NCBI GenBank assembly: GCA_017644045.1
Contig: JAEPMI010000002.1
Coordinates: 731,785-795,784 of the forward strand
Source of the DNA: Deltaproteobacteria bacterium
GTDB taxonomy: Bacteria > Myxococcota_A > Polyangia > Polyangiales > Houyiibacteriaceae
Length of the DNA: 64,000 bases
Direction: 5' to 3'
A program made the position numbers and the translations under genes. Below the pieces are notes generated by a model, which was not told the DNA's origin, ran no database searches, and was given only the letters and a program-made list of their open reading frames with translations. Within the stretch, counting starts at the first letter, position 1; each line of letters opens with the position of its first letter. Of the stretch, positions 1 to 7,281 are shown one piece after another.

Positions 1-1
1 G

Positions 2-394
2 CGGTGGGGGCTGCACACGAAGCGCGGCGTGCTCCCCTACCTCCCGACGCCCTGTGGCGGCTGCGAGGCGCTGGTCTTCGACGACCAGGAGCGCTGCGGG
101 CAGTGCGGCCACCCGCTCCGACCGGACGAATTCGAGGAGCCGGAGACGATTCCCGAAGAGGCGGCCGTCGAAGCGCATGCGGAGCGGCTGGTGCGCCGGC
201 TCATCGCCGACGGACTGTTGGAGCTCGCGTCGGCGCGAAGCGAACCCGGGGTGGCTCAGCGCATGGTCGGCCCGCTGATGAACGGGTGGGCCGCCGGCGA
301 GATCGCCGAGCTGCTGCTCGAGCTGAGTCCGGTCTCCGATCTCTTCTGCGACGACGACGACCTGGCCGCGCTGATCGAAGCCACGCGTCAGTAG
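2..394 (+). CDS. Zinc-ribbon protein, 5' end missing
   Basis: The frame is open through the left edge, so this is either the end of a longer gene or, from the GTG at 29, a 121-residue protein. Residues upstream of that GTG read naturally (WGLHTKRG), which favours a truncated gene. Two CxxC pairs (CGGC and CGQC, residues 9-12 and 23-26 counted from the GTG) form a small zinc ribbon. The rest is acidic and probably helical, with a CDDDD run near the end. No catalytic motif is visible and the function is unknown. It meets the next gene tail to tail and the two stop codons overlap by a few bases (388-394). Confidence 0.6.
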   Translation, partial: RWGLHTKRGVLPYLPTPCGGCEALVFDDQERCGQCGHPLRPDEFEEPETIPEEAAVEAHAERLVRRLIADGLLELASARSEPGVAQRMVGPLMNGWAAGEIAELLLELSPVSDLFCDDDDLAALIEATRQ

Positions 395-3300
395 CGGTTC
401 TTCCACTCCGGGTCGAAGCCCGAACCGGCCTCCATGACCGCTCGGACGGCCGAGACCGCGTGGTGGAAGAAGAGCTCGTCGACTTCTCCGAGAGTCAGCG
501 GCGGCGCGTCGAGTTGGGTCGCGAGGTAGTCGCCCTTCGGAAAGTCTCTCGGACGGAACGCCGTCCCCAGCCGATAGAAGGTCAGTCCGCGCAGGGTCTC
601 ATCTCGATCGCCCGCGTAGGTGAAGCTCAGCTCCACTCCTTGTCCGAGTCGCGGGACCTCCCAGTAGAAGCTCTCGTAGATCATCTCGCGGTCGATCGCG
701 CCCACCCGCCAGCCGCGCCGTCGGAGCAAGCGCCGCATCTGATCGTGCGCGACACGGTGCCCCTCACATTCGTCCCAGTGGTCGCTCTCCGGGTTCTCGG
801 GCCTCGTCCGTTCTTCGAGCTGACGCAGCCGGTTCCGCCGCACCGCCTTGGGGCGAACGCCCGGTCGCGTGCGCGCGAGGCGGACCTTCGCTGGATGGAC
901 CTCGGTTCCGTCGAGGGCTCGGAAGCCGTCGTCCCACGTCAGCGGCTGGGCGCCGTCGTCCCAGAGGAGCCTACGCGCGAGCTTCGGCTCGAAAGGCCAG
1001 TCCTCGAGCGACCACCACGCGCCCGCCGACCAGACGCCGAAGAGCCAGGCGAAGTCCACGGACGAAGGAGCGCGGTCCGTGTCCTCGAGCGTGACGTGAT
1101 CGAAGATCAAGTCGCGCAACTGCTGGTCCCACACCGTCGCGCCGAGTCGGGCGAGCTGCGGCTTCGCGCCCATCGTCACCAGGACTCGCGTCAGCTCCAG
1201 GGCGTGCTCGATGCGCTCCATGAAGCGCTCGTGCTCCACCTTCGCGTCCAACGTGATCACGTCGGCGGCGATGTCGTCGGCGAGGCGTTCGTCGCCGTAG
1301 GGAGCGACGAGCCGAGGAATGGCCCCCGCGAACTTCGCGCGTGCGCCGGTGTAGAGCGCATGCGCGAGGTCGCGCTGACTCGGTCCGTCGAGGAGCGCGA
1401 TCAGCGCGGCCGATTCCTGCCGCTCTCCCACACCTCGGGCCACGAGCTCGCACAGGTGGGCGCTCACGGCCGCGCTCGACGCGTCACCCGACGCCCATCG
1501 GAGCGATGGGAGAGAGCGCCCCTTCTTCATGAGCTTCGCCTTCGTCTCGGGCGCGCTCGCTCGGTCTTCGAACGCGGCGCGAGTCACGAACGTGGGGTCC
1601 AGCGTGGCGAGCGCCTCGCCGAGCTCCCATCGCAGCGAAGGGATCTCCGCGAAGCCCGTGCGGAGGGCGGCCAGACTCGCTTCGTCTCGGCGACGGGCAC
1701 AGATCAGCAACGCCAGCTCTCGCTGGCCTCCGTCGAGGCGAGGCCGCGCCCATCCGAGCGCGGCGGCGTCCGACACGATCCACTCGAGCACCCACTCGCG
1801 GACGCGCTCGGGTGAGTCCTGCTCCAGGATCCAGTCGCGGTGCACCTCGGGTGCGACCGCGCTCAGGAGCTTCAGCCCGCGAAGGAAGAGGTCGATGCCA
1901 TGCCCATACGGGCGCGCCTTCACTCGACTCAAGGTGCGCCGTGCCGCGCTCGGCTGCTCTCGGACGAGCCGTGTGAGCGCGCGCCCGGGGGGTTGCTCGA
2001 TGACGGGTTCGTCGAGCTCCAGGTCGGCGAAGCGGCTCACGTGTTCCAACAGGAGCTCGATCTGCTTCTCGACCGAGATGGCGCGCGTGAGCTGGGTGAC
2101 CTCCTCGACCGGGAGCCCCCGGCGCTCCAGCGCGACCAGCACGGCATGGACGTCGAACTCCGTCGCGAGCCGCGTGAGTCGACGAAAGAGGTCGTCGTCC
2201 GGGAGCGTCCGCCAGCTGCGCGGATCGCCCGGAAACGAATGCACGGGGCGCAGGTCTTGGAGCAGGGCGTCCTCGTCCTCTTCGGTCTCGCCACGGAGCC
2301 AGGCCGCGACCCGCTGGGCTCGGTGCGGCGGGAGATGCTCCTGCAGCCACGCCGTGACCATCTGCAGGAAGGCGGTTCGCGACGCGTCCGCTGGCAAGAG
2401 AGGGATGAGTCGCTGCGCTTCCCAGGGCTTGGCGGTCTCGAGATACGCCCGGATGCGATCCGCCCAGGCCGGATCCACCGGCCGAAGGAACGCGGCGACG
2501 TCGGTCGGACGCTCCTCGAAGTGCTTCCACGCGAGCTCGACGACGGACTCGCGGGGACCGCACGAGTCCAGGTAGGCCCAGGCGCCCTCGACCCAGTGGT
2601 CCTCGGGCTCGGCGATCGTGCGTCGCACCAGCTCCCAACCCTCGAAACCGGAGCTCTCGAGGAAGTGCAGCGCGAGGCGAACCGCCTCCGGCAGCTTGGC
2701 CAAGGGATGGAGGTAGCTCTGGACGAAGGAACGGAGCTGCCGACCGTCGTCCTCCCCGAGCGCTCGGAGCAGTCGGAGCATCATCGGATGGTCATCGGGG
2801 ACACACGCCGCGAGCAGGGCTTCGAACACTGGCGTGTGAGTCCATGCGTGCTCCGGCCACGCCTCTGCACGGCCGAGGATGTAGTCGCGTGTCTCGAGCT
2901 GGATCCGCCGTGCGACGAGCTCGCGCTCGACGTCGGCCGCGTAGTCGAGGGTGACCTCATCGAGCTCGTCGCCGAGCGATGCGTAGAGCTCACCGAGCGA
3001 CTCCGGGTAGCGCGCGCGGTGGCGCGCCACCATCACCAGTGCTTCGTCGCGCCGATCGAGTGCGAGCAGGAGACGCGCGTGGACGTCGATGAAATGGTCG
3101 ATGCGCGGGTTGATCTCCTGCGCCCACGCCATCCAGCGCACCGCGGCTTCGTGCCGCTCCGGCCGGTGCTCGAGCGCGAAGCGCGCGGTCTCGTAGAAGG
3201 GGGTTCCCGGCAGCGACGAGAACGGAACGCTGATGCCGTGCGCACGGAAGCTGGCCCACACCTCGAACCACTGGCCCGCGAGGTCGAACGCAGAACCGGC

Positions 3301-3489
3301 GGCGGCCAGGTCACCCAGGTCCCGGAAGCCCACGCCCACCGCGACGCTGTGAACGAGCTGCTCCTCGACCCTGTACACGTCGAGCATTCCGGAATGAACC
3401 TGCTCGGGCGTCGGTTCGCGCCCGATGAGCTCCGGCATGGGCTCCGTTCGCAGCGCGTCGAAGAGCGTCGTGAGGCTGGAGCGGTCCAT
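388..3489 (-). CDS. Large DUF4132-like protein
   Basis: A 1033-residue soluble protein. The ATG at 3489 is preferred because GAGGGG lies just upstream of it; a longer reading from 3534 lacks such a site. No signal peptide is visible. The N-terminal half is helical and repeat-like, resembling TPR or HEAT arrays. The last 200 residues hold features recalled from DUF4132 proteins: an LLWDDG stretch, a segment around EVHP, then GHRVAHDQMRRLLRRRGW followed by aromatic beta strands. DUF4132 has no established biochemical role. The family assignment rests on recognition of this C-terminal pattern rather than on a search. It is divergent from the lipoprotein gene starting 80 bases away at 3570. Confidence 0.6.
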   Translation of the reverse strand: MDRSSLTTLFDALRTEPMPELIGREPTPEQVHSGMLDVYRVEEQLVHSVAVGVGFRDLGDLAAAGSAFDLAGQWFEVWASFRAHGISVPFSSLPGTPFYETARFALEHRPERHEAAVRWMAWAQEINPRIDHFIDVHARLLLALDRRDEALVMVARHRARYPESLGELYASLGDELDEVTLDYAADVERELVARRIQLETRDYILGRAEAWPEHAWTHTPVFEALLAACVPDDHPMMLRLLRALGEDDGRQLRSFVQSYLHPLAKLPEAVRLALHFLESSGFEGWELVRRTIAEPEDHWVEGAWAYLDSCGPRESVVELAWKHFEERPTDVAAFLRPVDPAWADRIRAYLETAKPWEAQRLIPLLPADASRTAFLQMVTAWLQEHLPPHRAQRVAAWLRGETEEDEDALLQDLRPVHSFPGDPRSWRTLPDDDLFRRLTRLATEFDVHAVLVALERRGLPVEEVTQLTRAISVEKQIELLLEHVSRFADLELDEPVIEQPPGRALTRLVREQPSAARRTLSRVKARPYGHGIDLFLRGLKLLSAVAPEVHRDWILEQDSPERVREWVLEWIVSDAAALGWARPRLDGGQRELALLICARRRDEASLAALRTGFAEIPSLRWELGEALATLDPTFVTRAAFEDRASAPETKAKLMKKGRSLPSLRWASGDASSAAVSAHLCELVARGVGERQESAALIALLDGPSQRDLAHALYTGARAKFAGAIPRLVAPYGDERLADDIAADVITLDAKVEHERFMERIEHALELTRVLVTMGAKPQLARLGATVWDQQLRDLIFDHVTLEDTDRAPSSVDFAWLFGVWSAGAWWSLEDWPFEPKLARRLLWDDGAQPLTWDDGFRALDGTEVHPAKVRLARTRPGVRPKAVRRNRLRQLEERTRPENPESDHWDECEGHRVAHDQMRRLLRRRGWRVGAIDREMIYESFYWEVPRLGQGVELSFTYAGDRDETLRGLTFYRLGTAFRPRDFPKGDYLATQLDAPPLTLGEVDELFFHHAVSAVRAVMEAGSGFDPEWKNRY

Positions 3490-3569
3490 CGCCCCTCGTA
3501 CGTCGGGCGAGCGGGGGTCTTCCCGGGCCGGCACACGGCGATCACGAGGTCGGTGTTAGCCTCCGCCGG

Positions 3570-4928
3570 ATGCGAACTCGCCTCGTCCTTCTCGGACTCG
3601 TCGGCGCGCTGGGATGTGGCGGCGATGACGGCGCCGCGGATGGCGGCGACCCTCGGGACGCGGAGTCGATCCTCCTGACGATCGACGGCGACGCGCTCGT
3701 CATGCCGCTCGAGGCGACGATGCTCGTCGCGAGCGTGGCTCCCGCAGGACCGAACGACGGCGCGAGCGTGCGATGGGACGTACGCTCGTCGACCGCGGAG
3801 CTCGCGTGCGACGACGTGGTCGAGCTCACGCAGGACGGTCTGAACGCGAGCTTGACCATTCCCGCGGTTGGCGACGCGCGCTGCCGAGACGAGCTGGTGG
3901 TGCGCGCGACGCTGACCCTGGCCGACCGAACGGTCACGGCAGAACACCGCGTCGAGGTCACGTTACCCGAAGGGTATGGACGGACCTGGACCCCGGATGA
4001 CGACAACCCCGTACTCGCGCTCGACACGTGCCCGACGTGGAGCTGCCTGGGCCACACCGACCCCGCGTTCTACGAGCGACCGGATGGCAGCACCGAGCTG
4101 TGGTTCTCCGCGGGCGGCGATCGTGGCGAGTTCCCGGTGGTCGGCGTAGGCGAGCTGGTCGACGGTCGGGTCGTCTCCCCTCGCCTCATCCTCTTCCCCG
4201 ATCCGGACGCCGATCCGCGTCCGTGGGACCACGCGCGGGAGACGGTCAACGTCGTCCGGGACGGGGAGCGAGCGCTGATGACCTATCTCGGCTACGCGAT
4301 CAGCTACTTCGACGATCCCTCGATCGGCGTCGCCCACTCGGACGACGGCGCGACCTGGGAACGCACGGCGGCGCCGGTCTACACCCCGAGCCGACCGGAC
4401 GGCTGGGACGCGTCGTTCATCAGCGGTCCGATGGCGCTTCGCGGTTCGGATGGTCGATGGCGCCTCTACTACGGCGGTGCCTCCACGCGCTCCCTCGGCG
4501 GCAAGATCGGCGTGCTCCTCTCGGACGACGGCGAGTCCTGGACGCCCCACCCAGCCAACCCGGTATTCGCCAACCGAGTCGGCGAGTGGGACGAATCGGT
4601 CATCGACGCCCACGTCGTCTTCGCGGGCGGGCGCTATCTGATGTGGCACACCGGTTGGGTCGAACCCCTCACGCAGGACTCGCGGATCTCGATCGGGCTC
4701 GCCGAGTCCGAGGACGGCATCGAGTGGACCCGGGTGAGCAACGAGCCGGTGCTGACCCCGGGCGAGACCGGCGCATGGAACGACACCTCCGTCGTGAGCC
4801 CGAGCATCCGGGTCGAGGCCGACGGCAGCCTGATGATGGCGGTCCACGGAACCTCGACCGTTCGCCCGGTGCCGACGAGCCCAGAGTTTCGACCGGAGCG
4901 CGTCGGGATCTTCCGTTCGGCCCCCTGA
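3570..4928 (+). CDS. Lipoprotein with glycosidase-type beta-propeller
   Basis: A 452-residue exported lipoprotein: a hydrophobic leader ends at ALGC with the lipidated Cys at position 16, followed by an acidic GGDDG tether. Residues 35-130 look like an immunoglobulin-like beta domain. From about 150 onward there are repeated blades with W-x-x-Y/F and D-G-x-x-W patterns (LYYGG, SDDGATWERT, SDDGESWTPH, SEDGIEWTRV), which is the five-bladed propeller shared by GH43/GH32/GH68-type glycosidases and related proteins. Catalytic acids cannot be assigned by eye, so enzymatic activity is not claimed. It may bind or trim surface or prey glycans. It appears to be a single-gene unit. Confidence 0.7.
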   Translation: MRTRLVLLGLVGALGCGGDDGAADGGDPRDAESILLTIDGDALVMPLEATMLVASVAPAGPNDGASVRWDVRSSTAELACDDVVELTQDGLNASLTIPAVGDARCRDELVVRATLTLADRTVTAEHRVEVTLPEGYGRTWTPDDDNPVLALDTCPTWSCLGHTDPAFYERPDGSTELWFSAGGDRGEFPVVGVGELVDGRVVSPRLILFPDPDADPRPWDHARETVNVVRDGERALMTYLGYAISYFDDPSIGVAHSDDGATWERTAAPVYTPSRPDGWDASFISGPMALRGSDGRWRLYYGGASTRSLGGKIGVLLSDDGESWTPHPANPVFANRVGEWDESVIDAHVVFAGGRYLMWHTGWVEPLTQDSRISIGLAESEDGIEWTRVSNEPVLTPGETGAWNDTSVVSPSIRVEADGSLMMAVHGTSTVRPVPTSPEFRPERVGIFRSAP

Positions 4929-5010
4929 TCCTCTGCCCTCCCCTTTTTCTGGGTAGTCCCTTGCCATCGGCCTGAACCAGAGCTAGAGTTTTCCAGCGAA
5001 CACATAATCT

Positions 5011-5152
5011 GGGAGCCGGTCGAAACGGCAACCGCGTGCGAAAGGCGCGGACGCAAAGTCATTGACCTACGGGACACTGTCCTACGGTTTGAAGGACCTC
5101 CGAAACGGCAACGGTTGGCTCCCGCCACCATTCATCACCAAGGGAGCCAGCC
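5011..5152 (+). promoter_or_regulatory. Probable cyclic di-GMP-I (GEMM) riboswitch with RBS-covering helix
   Basis: The 5' half matches the GEMM-I core: GGCAACC at 5027-5033, a P2 stem CCGCG/CGCGG (5032-5036 with 5046-5050) closed by a GAAA tetraloop (5040-5043), then GGACGCAAAGTC (5049-5060). An outer helix pairs GGGAGCCGG (5011-5019) with TTGGCTCCC (5115-5123). The same 3' strand, extended to 5113-5123, can instead pair over 11 positions with GGGAGCCAGCC at 5142-5152. That segment contains the ribosome-binding GGGAG and abuts the ATG at 5153. Ligand-stabilised P1 would therefore free the site (an ON switch). The 3' half (P3, and the GGTTGGC strand where GGTTGCC is usual) is atypical, so ligand identity is an inference. 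Confidence 0.62.
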
Positions 5153-6577
5153 ATGTCTGGATTCATCGCCACGTTCACCCGACGCGGAGAGGCACGCAGA
5201 GTCTCGCGCCGCTCCAGGGCTTCGTTTCTCCTGTGTCTCTGCCTCATCGCCCTGACGGCGAGTGCCGCGCGGGCCGACCGGGAGCACCCCACCATTGCCG
5301 AAGCGCGACGCCGCCTCGAGCGGTACGACCTGGAGGGGACGCGCACCACCGACTTGATCGCCGAGCTCGGTCGCTTCGACCGGACGGAATACCTCGACGA
5401 GCTGCAGCGGGTGCGCTTCGTACGCGCGGCCGCCGCCGCCGATCTGCTCCTGCTCGCCCACCTGAAGAACCGCCCCGAGCTGACTCGGCGCGTGGCCGAG
5501 GCCTACCGTGTCGGAGAAGACGAGATCGTCCAGCACGTCCGGTCGGAGCTCGCCGAGGTGCGGCAAGGCGTCTACACTCCGATCGTCGACGACGCGGCCC
5601 AGGGTCTCGACCGGATGATGGGGCTCCGCGCGCTCTCCGCCGAAGGGCCGCGGGCCGATGCGTTCTTCGTGACGGACGTGATCACCGCCGCGCGGAGCGA
5701 AGCCCCGGTCTCGGCGCTCGCGCACCTGACCGATCGACAGGCGAGCGTGCCTTTCGACCGGCAGGGACGAAGCGCGGTGTCGGCCGTGACGGAGGCGTTC
5801 GCCGCCCTCGCGCGACTGAACGACGCTGCGAGCCACGGAGATCCCTTCGCTGCCGAGCTCGCCGAGGAGCTCCCGGAGCGCGCCCGTGCCTTGCGCGGGG
5901 TGGTGCTGAACCCCGTGCCCGTGCTCGACCAGTCCCTCGGCCTCGGCCGCCTCGACGAGGGAACGGCCATCCGGCCCGATCTCATCGTCTCGGTACAGCC
6001 GAACGAAGTCCGCTTCGCGTTCGTTCCCTCCGTGACCTTCACGGCGGGATCGCCGGCGCTGACCAGCGACCGGCAGCCGACCTTCCCGACCATGGAGACG
6101 GTGCCGCTGTCGGATCTGCAGGGGTGGCCGCGACCGGTGGAAGCACTCGTGGAGGCGCTCCGCTCGCGCATCGACAGCGACACGGTCATCGCCCTCGGTG
6201 GAGCTCCCGATGCGCAAGCTCACCTGCTGACTCGCGCTTGGCAGAGCGTGGAGCGTGCGGGTGGGGAGCCGCGCTGGTTGGTCGCTCGAAGCGACAGCGG
6301 CCTTCTCACCGGTATCCCCGCGCGGGTCGCGCGCGCGGAAGCCAGAGGCACGGAGATCTTCGTACGGCTGGGGGGCCACAGCGTGTCCCGCCGGGGCGCG
6401 AGCTCCACCAGTATCCCGCGACAGCGCACGTCGAACGGCTGGCGACACGACTGGGACGGGCTCGCCAGTGCCGTAGGAGGCCCGGCCTCCCTTCGCTACA
6501 TGAGCGTGGTTCCGCTGCAGACCCTGGTGGAGACTGCCTTCGTGGTCGGGGAGGAGGTGAGCCTCGAGTTCCCGTGA
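5153..6577 (+). CDS. Exported protein downstream of putative riboswitch
   Basis: A 474-residue protein with a twin-basic N terminus, a hydrophobic stretch at 24-36 and a likely signal peptidase site after AARA at about residue 41. The mature part begins with a helical region (about 45-260) and continues into a mixed alpha/beta region holding IPARVARAEARG and a Gly-rich VRLGGHS segment. I recognise no domain. The start is fixed by GGGAG six bases upstream, the segment that the upstream leader can sequester. The downstream lipoprotein frame begins at its stop codon, so the two are probably co-transcribed. If the leader is a cyclic-di-GMP riboswitch, this protein belongs to the surface or motility output of that signal. 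Confidence 0.75.
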   Translation: MSGFIATFTRRGEARRVSRRSRASFLLCLCLIALTASAARADREHPTIAEARRRLERYDLEGTRTTDLIAELGRFDRTEYLDELQRVRFVRAAAAADLLLLAHLKNRPELTRRVAEAYRVGEDEIVQHVRSELAEVRQGVYTPIVDDAAQGLDRMMGLRALSAEGPRADAFFVTDVITAARSEAPVSALAHLTDRQASVPFDRQGRSAVSAVTEAFAALARLNDAASHGDPFAAELAEELPERARALRGVVLNPVPVLDQSLGLGRLDEGTAIRPDLIVSVQPNEVRFAFVPSVTFTAGSPALTSDRQPTFPTMETVPLSDLQGWPRPVEALVEALRSRIDSDTVIALGGAPDAQAHLLTRAWQSVERAGGEPRWLVARSDSGLLTGIPARVARAEARGTEIFVRLGGHSVSRRGASSTSIPRQRTSNGWRHDWDGLASAVGGPASLRYMSVVPLQTLVETAFVVGEEVSLEFP

Positions 6578-6665
6578 GCGAATCGCGCTGGTCCTCCTGC
6601 TGATCGCGCTGGGCGGTTGCCGCTTCGAATCGTCCGAGTGGTCCTCCCCGAACGATAGCGGAACC

Positions 6666-7223
6666 ATGGGGCTCGACGGCGGCGTGTGGGCTCCGCCCTC
6701 CTGGGGTGACGGGCGACCGGCCTTCGCGACGCACGAAGACCCGACCGTGCAGACGACGATCGCCGCGTGGCGCGAGCGCTACCTGATCCACCACGACGTC
6801 GCGTCGCCCGACACGGCGCAGTGCATCGACGAGCTGGCGTGGCTCGAGACGGTCGTCGTAGCCGAACCGGAGCTCCGCCGACTCTGTGAGCGCTGCGCCC
6901 CCGACGACACCGCCCCCGAATGCGATGCGCTGATTCGCGCGAACGGCTGCGCCACGGTGGGCCAGCCGCGCGGCTCCGACGGTGAGCTCGAAGAAGCGAG
7001 GCCGCTGATCGTGGTCGCCGACCAATCAAGTCGAGACGCGCGCGACCTCGCGCACCTCGTGATCCACGAGACCATTCACCACCTGGGTCGATGCAGCGGC
7101 CAAGGGAGCGACGAGGGTCACACCCGCTCACAGCTCTGGTGCGTCGGCGGCGAGGCGTGCACACCCGAGGAAGCGGCGACGACCGTCCAGTCGCGGGCGC
7201 GAGCCATGCTGCCGGAAGACTGA
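6666..7223 (+). CDS. HExxH metallopeptidase-like lipoprotein, true start unclear
   Basis: The first conventional start is the ATG at 6666 (185 residues). The same frame is open upstream to a stop at 6558-6560 and encodes a classic lipoprotein leader ending LLLIALGGC, with its Cys codon at 6618-6620. The native protein therefore begins near 6561-6590, yet no ATG, GTG or TTG exists there in frame. A GTG at 6574 overlaps the previous stop but is one base out of frame. Codons at 7065-7079 give HETIH, an HExxH zinc-binding motif followed by HLGRC. At least eight cysteines suggest disulfides. A secreted, lipid-anchored metalloprotease is plausible; substrate unknown. Confidence 0.65.
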   Translation: MGLDGGVWAPPSWGDGRPAFATHEDPTVQTTIAAWRERYLIHHDVASPDTAQCIDELAWLETVVVAEPELRRLCERCAPDDTAPECDALIRANGCATVGQPRGSDGELEEARPLIVVADQSSRDARDLAHLVIHETIHHLGRCSGQGSDEGHTRSQLWCVGGEACTPEEAATTVQSRARAMLPED

Positions 7224-7281
7224 CCTTCGACCCGTACGACGGGGCGGCACCGACGCCCAAACGAGCTATGGTGCGCCCCCC

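Noticed and set aside
1840..3678. A 612-codon plus-strand frame opposite the DUF4132-like gene
   Set aside because: Arg/Glu-rich shadow; the minus frame has a proper ribosome-binding site and family-like C terminus.
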